Source: Bordetella parapertussis (lineage in GTDB: Bacteria; Pseudomonadota; Gammaproteobacteria; Burkholderiales; Burkholderiaceae_C). Taken from it: a stretch of DNA of 34,656 bases. Below the pieces are notes generated by a model. That model was not told the DNA's origin and ran no database searches. It saw nothing but the letters and a program-made list of their open reading frames with translations. The DNA lies in the NCBI GenBank assembly GCA_945878065.1, contig CAMDXA010000021.1:1-34656 (forward strand). The letters are read 5' to 3'. Below are positions 1 through 6,865 of the stretch, piece by piece (the stretch's first letter is position 1; every line of letters starts with the position of its first letter). A program made the translations under genes and the position numbers.

Positions 1-1428
1 GGTGGGCGGCGCGATGAACAATGCATCTAGAAATGAAGGCAAATCAATGGCCTCATCGCGGGCCTTGTGGTGGAGCAAAGCGCGGCCGTCGCGCCAGGTA
101 AGCATCAGCAACAAAATCATGCCACCAAGGTACAAGGGGAACCAGCCGCCGTTGGCCAGTTTGAGCATATTGGAGCTCCAAAACGCCAAGTCCACCACAA
201 AGAACACCGAGGTGACGCTGATGCACAGCCACAGCGGGTACTTCCATGCATAGCGAATAACAAAGAAGGTCAAGATGGTGGTTATCAACATATCGGTACA
301 CACCGCAATGCCATAAGCCGCCGCCAAATTGCTGGAGGTTTTGAACATCACCACCGCCAAAACAATCAACACAAACAGGCCCCAATTCACAAAGGGCATG
401 TAAATCTGTCCCGTATGCTTTTCGCTGGTATGTTGAATTTGCAGCCTAGGCAAAAAACCCAGCTGAATGACTTGCTTGGTCACGCTGAAAGCGCCAGTGA
501 TCAGCGCTTGGGAGGCGATGACGGTGGCCGCTGTTGCCAAGATCACCAGAGGAATCAGCGCCCAATCGGGGGCCATGTTGTAAAACGGGTTTTTCACGGC
601 TTCTGGTTCGGTCAGCAACAAAGCGCCTTGGCCAAAATAGTTCAGGGTCAAACAAGGCATGACCAAGCCAAACCAAGCCAAACGAATAGGCTTTTTGCCA
701 AAGTGGCCCATGTCGGCATACAAAGCTTCGCCGCCGGTGACGCACAAGACCACCGCGCCCAAAATCAAAAACGTGGTGCCGGGTTGTTCCCATATGAACT
801 TCACAGCGTAATAAGGACTGATGGCCCACAAAATCGTAGGATTGCTGGCGATGTGGTAAACGCCCAAAGCTGCAATAGCGATAAACCAAACCGTGGTGAT
901 GGGGCCAAAAAACTTGCCAATACCAGCAGTACCACGCTTTTGAACCGCAAACAAACACAACAAAATAAGCAGGGTCAAGGGAATGACATAGCGCTTGAAG
1001 TTGGGCGAGACCACCTCCAAGCCTTCTACCGCTGACAGCACAGAAATAGCTGGGGTGATAACGCCATCGCCATAAAACAAGCAGGTGCCAAAAATACCGA
1101 CCACCAGCAAAATACTTCGCAACCGAGGTTTGTCGCGAACCGAGGACGAGGCCAGCGCCAGCATGGCCACCAGACCACCCTCGCCGTTGTTGTCGGCGCG
1201 CAGCACCAACATGACATATTTCAGCGAAACAATGAATGTCAGGGTCCAAAAGAAGATGGACAAAATGCCCATCACGTTGTCAGGCGTGAATTCCACATGG
1301 CCTGAGCCAAACACCTCTTTGATGGAATAAAGAACACTGGTGCCTATGTCACCGTAAACGACCCCAATAGCACCCAAGGTCAAACTGGCAAGAGAAGATT
1401 TGTTTGAATCAGCGACGGAACCGCTCAT
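1..1428 (-). CDS. kup: Kup-family potassium uptake protein (3' end beyond window)
   Basis: This is a low-affinity K+ (probably K+/H+ symport) inner-membrane transporter. The reading frame from the ATG at 1428 stays open for 476 codons to the window edge, so the C-terminal part (the family is usually about 620 residues) is missing here. The N-terminal signature [10 protein letters not shown] lies at residues 25-34, followed by many hydrophobic membrane segments, which is characteristic of Kup. Several long antisense and off-frame reading frames overlap it, but the Kup frame itself has no stop or shift. It lies 88 bases downstream of gshA on the same strand and may share its transcript. A short upstream reading frame ends on the kup start codon (see findings). 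The family assignment is firm; ion specificity comes from the family. Confidence 0.95.
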   Translation of the reverse strand, partial: MSGSVADSNKSSLASLTLGAIGVVYGDIGTSVLYSIKEVFGSGHVEFTPDNVMGILSIFFWTLTFIVSLKYVMLVLRADNNGEGGLVAMLALASSSVRDKPRLRSILLVVGIFGTCLFYGDGVITPAISVLSAVEGLEVVSPNFKRYVIPLTLLILLCLFAVQKRGTAGIGKFFGPITTVWFIAIAALGVYHIASNPTILWAISPYYAVKFIWEQPGTTFLILGAVVLCVTGGEALYADMGHFGKKPIRLAWFGLVMPCLTLNYFGQGALLLTEPEAVKNPFYNMAPDWALIPLVILATAATVIASQALITGAFSVTKQVIQLGFLPRLQIQHTSEKHTGQIYMPFVNWGLFVLIVLAVVMFKTSSNLAAAYGIAVCTDMLITTILTFFVIRYAWKYPLWLCISVTSVFFVVDLAFWSSNMLKLANGGWFPLYLGGMILLLMLTWRDGRALLHHKARDEAIDLPSFLDALFIAPPT

Positions 1429-1516
1429 CAGCCTATGAAGCGGCTGATCGCCTCTCCACCCATAAATAACATCCGAGAAGTTTACCTATTTTGCAGTGCA
1501 GCATAGGTATTCTTTT

Positions 1517-2812
1517 TTATTCGTAAACCTCGGCATTGGGGTCGGTTTGCTCCATTTCGTAGCTTGCGGCCAACATGGCCAAGCGGGCAATCACCCCGTA
1601 CATGTAGAAACGGTTGGGCAAGCTGGCACCAGGCTTCATGCCTGGCTGGGGCGTGTGAGCGCTTTGCTCAAACGCCAAGGGCACAAAGCTCGATCCAGGG
1701 GCGTTCAGGTTTTCGTCCACGCCACGCTCGGCATGGACACGGTAAAAGCCGCCCACCACATAGCGGTCCATCATGTAGACCACGGGTTCGGCTACCGCAT
1801 CGTTGATGCGCTCATTGGTCAAAACGCCTTCTTGGATGATGACTTGGTTGACCTCTTGGCCGTCTTTGACCACGCTCATTTTGTTGCGGGTTTTGCGGTT
1901 GAGCACATCCAAGTCTTTGACATCGCGTACGGTCATGATGCCCATGCCATAAGTGCCGTTGTCGGCTTTGACAATGACAAACGGTTTTTCGTGAATGCCG
2001 AATTCTTTGTATTTGCGACGGATCTTGGTGAGCAAGGCATCCACGTTGGTGGCGAGACATTCCATGCCCTCGCCTTCGGCGAAATTGACTTCACCGCATT
2101 GGCTGAACATGGGATTGATCAGCCAAGGATCGATACCGATCAACTTGCCAAAGCGCTTGGCAACCTCTTCGTAATTGGCGAAATGGATGCTTTTGCGACG
2201 CACACACCAACCGGCATGCAAGGGCGGCAACAGGTATTGCTCGTGCAGGTCTTCCAAGATACCGGGGATACCTGCGCTTAAGTCGTTGTTCAACAAAATC
2301 GTACACGGGTCAAAGTTTTTCAAGCCCAAACGGGTTTTGCTGCGTATCACAGGCTCGAGCAAGACGTTATCACCGTTGGGCAAATCAATCGAGGTGTTTT
2401 CTTTGATCTCCGGATTGATCGAGCCAATGCGCACGTTCAAACCGGCCATATTAAAAATGCGCGCCAGCTGCGCCACATTGCTGAGGTAAAACGTGTTGCG
2501 CGTGTGGTTTTCGGGGATCAACAACAAATTACGCGCTTCCGGGCAGATTTTTTCTATCGCCGCCATCGCGGCTTGCACGGCCAAAGGCAGCATCTCGGGC
2601 GTGAGGTTGTTCCAGCCGCCGGGATAAAGATTGGTGTCCACCGGTGCGAGCTTGAAGCCGGCATTGCGAATATCAACAGAGCTGTAAAAAGGCGGCGTGT
2701 GCTCCATCCACTCCATGCGAAACCAACGTTCGATGGCGGGCATGGAATCGATGATGCGCTGCTCGAGTTCGTTGATAGGGCCGGTGAGCGCGGTAATGAG
2801 GTGTGGAACCAT
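1517..2812 (-). CDS. gshA: Glutamate-cysteine ligase, betaproteobacterial GshA type
   Basis: This enzyme joins L-glutamate and L-cysteine using ATP, the first step of glutathione synthesis in the cytoplasm. The product is 431 residues and resembles the distinct proteobacterial GshA family with the conserved stretch DTNLYPGGWNNL at residues 59-70; it is not the enterobacterial type. The frame is open upstream to 2914, but the ATG at 2812 (MVPHLITAL) matches the usual family N-terminus, and the extra residues look like untranslated leader. No gshB lies beside it, although the two are often close in Burkholderiales. kup follows 88 bases downstream. The upstream gap to the NYN gene is divergent and AT-rich. 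The family call is confident; the start is probable. Confidence 0.93.
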   Translation of the reverse strand: MVPHLITALTGPINELEQRIIDSMPAIERWFRMEWMEHTPPFYSSVDIRNAGFKLAPVDTNLYPGGWNNLTPEMLPLAVQAAMAAIEKICPEARNLLLIPENHTRNTFYLSNVAQLARIFNMAGLNVRIGSINPEIKENTSIDLPNGDNVLLEPVIRSKTRLGLKNFDPCTILLNNDLSAGIPGILEDLHEQYLLPPLHAGWCVRRKSIHFANYEEVAKRFGKLIGIDPWLINPMFSQCGEVNFAEGEGMECLATNVDALLTKIRRKYKEFGIHEKPFVIVKADNGTYGMGIMTVRDVKDLDVLNRKTRNKMSVVKDGQEVNQVIIQEGVLTNERINDAVAEPVVYMMDRYVVGGFYRVHAERGVDENLNAPGSSFVPLAFEQSAHTPQPGMKPGASLPNRFYMYGVIARLAMLAASYEMEQTDPNAEVYE

Positions 2813-3124
2813 GGGGTCGCTTGAAATAGTGAAGTGTGTAAGTGGGGGTGATTCTGACAGCTTCAAGCGACGGTTTAGGGACACGCAGTTACAAGAACAA
2901 CTACTTGAGTGCATAAATAGAAATTGCTTCTCCAGCCGCCATGTGTTTGTGCGGTTACTTGATTGAGATTGCCGCGCTGTCCGCCGCCTCGCCCTCCGTC
3001 AGAACGATAGGCGAAGGTGAAATGCTCATTAAAATTAACTAAAATAATTAAAAAATTTATTTTAAGAATTCTTTGGAATTCTTTTTGCAAAAAAACTGAA
3101 ACAAGCGAATTTCTCGGGCTTGAT

Positions 3125-3154
3125 AAAAAAGAAACGCCTCCACAAGGGAGGCGT
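3125..3154 (-). terminator. Intrinsic terminator, minus strand, upstream of the NYN gene
   Basis: Positions 3134-3141 (ACGCCTCC) and 3147-3154 (GGAGGCGT) form a perfect 8-bp GC-rich stem with a 5-base loop. Read on the minus strand the stem is followed at once by TTTCTTTTTTAT, the classical U-tract. On the plus strand no U-tract follows, so it acts on minus-strand transcripts only. No annotated minus gene ends just before it. The nearest is proA, whose stop at 3899 lies 6 bases from the NYN stop with no terminator between. It may therefore end proA read-through antisense to the NYN gene, or an antisense RNA that starts locally. Confidence 0.7.
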
Positions 3155-3158
3155 CAGT

Positions 3159-3177
3159 CCGGAGATGCGATCTCCGG
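3159..3177. other. Second GC-rich hairpin next to the terminator
   Basis: CCGGAGAT (3159-3166) and ATCTCCGG (3170-3177) give a perfect 8-bp stem with a 3-base loop. It stands 4 bases from the terminator hairpin and is followed by a run of seven G (3176-3182, partly inside the stem). Two adjacent 8-bp hairpins suggest a structured RNA on one strand or a protein-binding dyad. Function is unknown. Confidence 0.55.
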
Positions 3178-3199
3178 GGGGGTTAACGAAGAAAATTTT

Positions 3200-3273
3200 A
3201 TAAGGAAAACCTAAGAAATGTGCCAAGTAAATCACCCCATTTACCCTTAAAAACCCAGATTTGTTTTCCTTAT
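3200..3273. repeat. 11-bp inverted repeat spanning the NYN start codon
   Basis: ATAAGGAAAAC (3200-3210) is the exact reverse complement of GTTTTCCTTAT (3263-3273). The right arm covers the first two bases of the NYN start codon (ATG at 3272); the left arm contains the only Shine-Dalgarno-like purine stretch (AAGGA) in the leader. In RNA, pairing of the arms would hide both. As DNA it could instead be an operator with widely spaced half-sites. Confidence 0.6.
3218..3250 (+). CDS. Candidate 10-residue leader peptide ahead of the NYN gene
   Basis: An ATG at 3218 opens a 10-codon frame (MCQVNHPIYP) ending in TAA at 3248-3250, inside the loop of the 11-bp inverted repeat. AAGGA at 3202-3206 stands 11 bases upstream, a slightly long but usable ribosome-binding spacing, while the NYN gene itself has no such site. 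A chance frame of this length is easy to find, so this is a suggestion based on position, not on composition. Confidence 0.25.
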   Translation: MCQVNHPIYP

Positions 3274-3892
3274 GCAACGCGTTATAACTTATGTGGACGG
3301 GTTTAACCTTTACTTTGGAATGAAAAGCAAAGGCTGGCGAAAACTCTATTGGCTTAACTTGGTTATTTTGGCGAAGGCACTGCTCAAGCACGATCAACAG
3401 TTACACAAAGTTCACTACTTCACGTCCCGCATTCGATCCACGAGCAACAACCAAACAGATGTTCAAAGACAAACAACTTACCTTGAGGCGTTGGCTTGCC
3501 AACCAGGCCTTGACATTCACTGGGGACATTTCTTGGAAAAACCTCGGCAATGTCATGCCTGCGGTGCCCAATGGTTGAGTTATGAAGAAAAAATGACCGA
3601 TGTCAACATGGCGGTTCAAATGTTGACCGATGCCTACGAAGACCTTTTTGACACCGCCATATTGATCTCAGGTGACAGCGACCTCACCACACCTGTCACC
3701 ACCCTCCGACGGCAATTTCCTTCAAAGAGATTGATCGTTGCTTTCCCGCCTGGGCGCAAATCCAACGAGTTATCGAAAGCATCCAATGGTTTTTTTACCA
3801 TTGGCGAAGCACATCTCAGACAGTCGCAATTTCCCGATCAACTGTCCAGACCAGATGGCTATGTCTTGATCAGACCAGCGACTTGGCATTAA
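3272..3892 (+). CDS. NYN (PIN-like) domain protein, putative RNase
   Basis: The 206-residue product belongs to the NYN/DUF88 group of PIN-like predicted ribonucleases. Visible landmarks are YVDGFNLYFG at residues 7-16 (acidic D9 and N12), a CHAC zinc-knuckle-like pair at 94-97, an acidic helix with D110, and ISGDSD at 132-137, whose aspartates fit the metal-binding site of the fold. No second domain, signal peptide or membrane segment is seen. The start at 3272 gives the usual family N-terminus, but no Shine-Dalgarno stands in front of it. The gene is more AT-rich than its neighbours and sits alone between gshA and proA, converging on proA with 6 bases between the stops. This suggests later acquisition. 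Target and role are unknown. Confidence 0.85.
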   Translation: MQRVITYVDGFNLYFGMKSKGWRKLYWLNLVILAKALLKHDQQLHKVHYFTSRIRSTSNNQTDVQRQTTYLEALACQPGLDIHWGHFLEKPRQCHACGAQWLSYEEKMTDVNMAVQMLTDAYEDLFDTAILISGDSDLTTPVTTLRRQFPSKRLIVAFPPGRKSNELSKASNGFFTIGEAHLRQSQFPDQLSRPDGYVLIRPATWH

Positions 3893-3898
3893 GCAGTA

Positions 3899-5179
3899 TT
3901 ACCCTCTGACTTCACCCTCACCCAAGACCACAAACTTCAGCGACGTCAGCCCCTCAATACCGACCGGGCCACGCGCGTGAAACTTGTCGGTGGAGATACC
4001 AATTTCCGCACCCAAGCCGTACTCAAAACCATCGGCAAACCGGGTGCTGGCGTTGATCATCACACTGGCTGAATCCACCTCGCGCACAAAGCGTTGGCCA
4101 TTGACATGGTTGAGCGTGAGTATGGCGTCGGTGTGGTGGCTGCTGTAATGGTTGATATGTGCAATGGCTGCGTCCACACCGCCCACCACTTTGATGCTGA
4201 TGATGGGTGCCAGGTATTCCTCGAACCAATCCTGCTCAACCGCGTCTTTCAACACCGCGCCTTTGACGCTTTGCAACAGTGCTTTGCTCTCGGGGCAGCA
4301 GCGCATTTCCACACCTTTGTCAGCAAACACTTTGCCGATGCGCGGCAAAAACGCCGCCGCCACACCGCGTGCCACCAACAAACTTTCGGTGGCGTTGCAT
4401 GGGCTGTATTTTTGGGTTTTCGCGTTTTCTGTGACGCGCAAGGCCATCTCCAGATCGCAGGGGTCGTCGATGTAAGTGTGGCAGTTGCCATCCAAATGTT
4501 TGATGACAGGCACCTTGGCGTCGCGGCTGATGCGCTCGATCAAACCTTTACCGCCGCGCGGAATGATGACATCGACAAAGGCCGGCATGGCGATCAACTG
4601 GCCCACGGCTTCGCGGTCGGTGGTAGGGACCAGTTGCACCGCATCCCGTGGCAAACCGGCGTTATGCAAAGCCTGTTGTACGCGTTGCGCCAGCGCCGTG
4701 TTGGAGGCCAAAGCTTCTGAACCGCCGCGCAAAATACAGGCGTTGCCACTCTTGATGGCCAGCGACGCAGCCTCGATGGTGACGTTGGGTCGGCTCTCAA
4801 AAATCATGCCGAACACACCAATGGGCACACGCATCTGGCCGACGCGTATGCCGCTGGGTTGTTGTGTCATGCCGGAGATGCTGCCAATGATGTCGGGCAT
4901 CACGGCCAGTTGCTCGCAACCGACGGCGCAAGTTTCCAAAATGGACGGTGTGAGTTTGAGCCGGTCCAGCATGGGGCCGTCCAAACCGTTGGCCTTGGCA
5001 TTTTGCAAATCGGTCTGGTTGGCGATAACCAGTGCCTCGGTGTCGCTGCGCAACAAGCGGGCGAGCTCACGCAATGCATGGCTTTTGCTGGCGGCTGAGG
5101 CCTTGGCCATGACGGCACTGGCGGTTTTGGCCTGTTGCCCCAAGGCCAACATCAGTTCAGGAATGGTGTGTGCGTTCAT
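3899..5179 (-). CDS. proA: Gamma-glutamyl phosphate reductase
   Basis: This enzyme reduces gamma-glutamyl phosphate to glutamate-5-semialdehyde with NADPH, the second step of proline synthesis, in the cytoplasm. The 426-residue product is full length for the aldehyde-dehydrogenase-like ProA family. It shows [12 protein letters not shown] at residues 127-138, IPRGGKGLI at 206-214, and the catalytic cysteine C261 in the context [10 protein letters not shown]. It is the last gene of the long minus block and lies 76 bases after holA. proB is not in the window. Its stop is 6 bases from the stop of the convergent NYN gene and no terminator is visible between them. Confidence 0.97.
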   Translation of the reverse strand: MNAHTIPELMLALGQQAKTASAVMAKASAASKSHALRELARLLRSDTEALVIANQTDLQNAKANGLDGPMLDRLKLTPSILETCAVGCEQLAVMPDIIGSISGMTQQPSGIRVGQMRVPIGVFGMIFESRPNVTIEAASLAIKSGNACILRGGSEALASNTALAQRVQQALHNAGLPRDAVQLVPTTDREAVGQLIAMPAFVDVIIPRGGKGLIERISRDAKVPVIKHLDGNCHTYIDDPCDLEMALRVTENAKTQKYSPCNATESLLVARGVAAAFLPRIGKVFADKGVEMRCCPESKALLQSVKGAVLKDAVEQDWFEEYLAPIISIKVVGGVDAAIAHINHYSSHHTDAILTLNHVNGQRFVREVDSASVMINASTRFADGFEYGLGAEIGISTDKFHARGPVGIEGLTSLKFVVLGEGEVRG

Positions 5180-5255
5180 GCGCCGATTTTGGCAGAGAAG
5201 ACGCCAGTGTCAGAAATGGCCGCTGATGTGAGCCGACACCACTTAACGCCGCCGA

Positions 5256-6308
5256 TCAACGCGGGCTGCAAGCCTTGCTGAACATCAGCGCCAAACGCAA
5301 CAAGGCCTGCCAGTTGTCGCTGGGCCATGTGGGCAATTTCATGCCTTTGACAATACCGTCGACCTGATGGGCGCTTTGCAGCAGTCGCTCAAGCTGCGCT
5401 GTTTTGAGTTGTGGCAATACCCGCTCGAACAAACGCTCTTTCAAACCCCAGACCCTTTGCTCGCGCAAGACTTGGGGCAATGGACGCCCGGCAACCACAG
5501 CGTCTTTCACTCGCTTCAAACTGCGAATGTCCTCTGCCAAGGTGTAATGCACCAAAACCTCGGACACACCCTCGGCTTGCAAACCATCCACCATGCGTTG
5601 CACCCTCAAGTGCTGTCCGGCCAGCACCGCTTCGGTGAGCTTGAACACGTCATATCGGGCCACGTTCAACACCGCGCGTTCAATTTGCTCAAAGCCCAGT
5701 TCACCGGGCGGGTAAAGCAAGCCCAGTTTTTGAATTTCCTGGTGCGCTGCCAATAAATTGCCTTCCACCCGATCAGCAAAAAACTGCAGGCTACGCTGCC
5801 CTTCTTCGCCTTCACGCACCCTTTGCTGTTGTTGGCCGAGCCGGTGTGCAATCCAGGCAGGCAAGCCAGCGCGCTCTATCGGGTCGAGTTGCACCGTGGC
5901 ACCGTGGTTGTCTAATGCCATGAACCAGCCGCTGCTTTTGGCCGTCTTGTCTAAGCGAGGCAACAGCAACAACAGCAACACGTCCTGCTGATCAGCCATG
6001 CGCTCTGCCAATGCCTGCAAGGCGACGCTGCCTTCCTTGCCAGGCTTGCCAGAGGGAATACGCACATCCATCAACAGCTTGTCAGAGAACAGGCTCATCG
6101 CACCGGCAGCCGCTTGTACTGACTGCCAATCAAAATGTGCACCCACCACTGTGAACACATGGCGTTCTGTATAGCCTTGGTCGCGTGCTGTTTGCCGAAT
6201 CAGATCCGCCGCCTCTTGTTGCAGCAAAGGTTCGTCACCGTGCAACGCATATATGCTGCGCAAGCCCTTGGCCAACTGTTCTTGCAAACGTGCGGCAGCG
6301 ATTTGCAT
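5256..6308 (-). CDS. holA: DNA polymerase III delta subunit
   Basis: Delta is the clamp-loader subunit that binds and opens the beta sliding clamp at replication forks. The product is about 350 residues, the normal size, with an N-terminal start MQIAAARLQEQL and the landmark YALHGDEPLLQQEA typical of HolA. A TTG two codons upstream (6314) is in frame, but the ATG at 6308 is the simpler start. The gene begins 9 bases after the lptE stop. The neighbourhood leuS-lptE-holA is widely conserved in proteobacteria and supports the call. Confidence 0.94.
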   Translation of the reverse strand: MQIAAARLQEQLAKGLRSIYALHGDEPLLQQEAADLIRQTARDQGYTERHVFTVVGAHFDWQSVQAAAGAMSLFSDKLLMDVRIPSGKPGKEGSVALQALAERMADQQDVLLLLLLPRLDKTAKSSGWFMALDNHGATVQLDPIERAGLPAWIAHRLGQQQQRVREGEEGQRSLQFFADRVEGNLLAAHQEIQKLGLLYPPGELGFEQIERAVLNVARYDVFKLTEAVLAGQHLRVQRMVDGLQAEGVSEVLVHYTLAEDIRSLKRVKDAVVAGRPLPQVLREQRVWGLKERLFERVLPQLKTAQLERLLQSAHQVDGIVKGMKLPTWPSDNWQALLRLALMFSKACSPR

Positions 6309-6317
6309 GGTCAATGG

Positions 6318-6863
6318 TCAGGGCAAACGCGCCGCAGCGATTCGCCGGATCAGTTGCTGCACCAGGTCCGAACGCATATCGCGGTAGAGCAATTGCTCTT
6401 CGGCTTCCTTGGACAGGGCAGCGGTTTCGCTGAAACTGATTTCGCGCTCTTGCACAATCTCAGTCTCCGGGATAAGTTCATCGCCACTGCGGTTACGCAG
6501 TCTGAAATTCACCCGCAACCGCAAGGTGAATTCACGCACCGTGCCAGTGGATGTGCGGCTGAGAATCACCTTCTCTTGCAACTCTTGCAAAATTTCCAGA
6601 ATCACGTCGGCGCGCTCAATCTCGCGCACATCCGAGATGACCTCCAAACTGCCTATGCTTTTGAGATTGCGCTTGAGCAGTTGCCCAAAAAGCGATGTTT
6701 CGGCAATATTGCTATAAAGGGTTTTGAAGGGCAACTCCGGCGCTTTGCGCAACTGAAAACCGCAAGCAGAGAGTGCCCCAAACGTCGCCACCGTTGCGCC
6801 CATGCGGACGCCTTGCTGCAACCATTGGCGGCGAGAACTTGGCACGGTGTGGCGGGGATGCAT
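6318..6863 (-). CDS. lptE: LPS-assembly lipoprotein LptE
   Basis: LptE is the outer-membrane lipoprotein that plugs the LptD barrel and helps insert lipopolysaccharide. The 181-residue product has an N-terminal signal with a lipobox ending LSAC (acylated cysteine C34) and a body of the LptE/RlpB type. The signal is unusual: SRRQWLQ at residues 10-16 resembles a twin-arginine (Tat) motif, followed by a weakly hydrophobic stretch. It starts 2 bases after the leuS stop and ends 9 bases before the holA start, which indicates one transcript and probably translational coupling. Confidence 0.9.
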   Translation of the reverse strand: MHPRHTVPSSRRQWLQQGVRMGATVATFGALSACGFQLRKAPELPFKTLYSNIAETSLFGQLLKRNLKSIGSLEVISDVREIERADVILEILQELQEKVILSRTSTGTVREFTLRLRVNFRLRNRSGDELIPETEIVQEREISFSETAALSKEAEEQLLYRDMRSDLVQQLIRRIAAARLP

Positions 6864-6865
6864 GG

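Larger units (their letters stand above)
2813..3271. other. 459-base AT-rich divergent intergenic region with several dyad symmetries
   Basis: No convincing gene is visible. The stretch from about 3020 to 3130 is very AT-rich compared with the surrounding genes. It contains a perfect 8-bp dyad (AAGAATTC at 3064-3071 and GAATTCTT at 3076-3083), two GC-rich hairpins (3134-3154 and 3159-3177) followed by a run of seven G, and an 11-bp inverted repeat at 3200-3210 and 3263-3273. It must hold the gshA promoter (minus) and any NYN-gene promoter (plus). I could not assign either with confidence. Confidence 0.6.

Noticed and set aside
67..1249. Several long frames on both strands across kup suggesting a frameshifted pseudogene
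   Set aside because: The true kup frame runs without a stop from 1428 to the window edge and translates to a normal Kup sequence; the others are shadows.
1429..1516. Riboswitch (c-di-AMP type) before kup
   Set aside because: The 88-base gap shows only a weak 6-bp stem and betaproteobacteria are not known for c-di-AMP signalling.
2875..3090. Small minus-strand gene (71 codons) upstream of gshA
   Set aside because: Composition is not gene-like, there is no ribosome-binding site or known domain, and it spans the AT-rich regulatory stretch.
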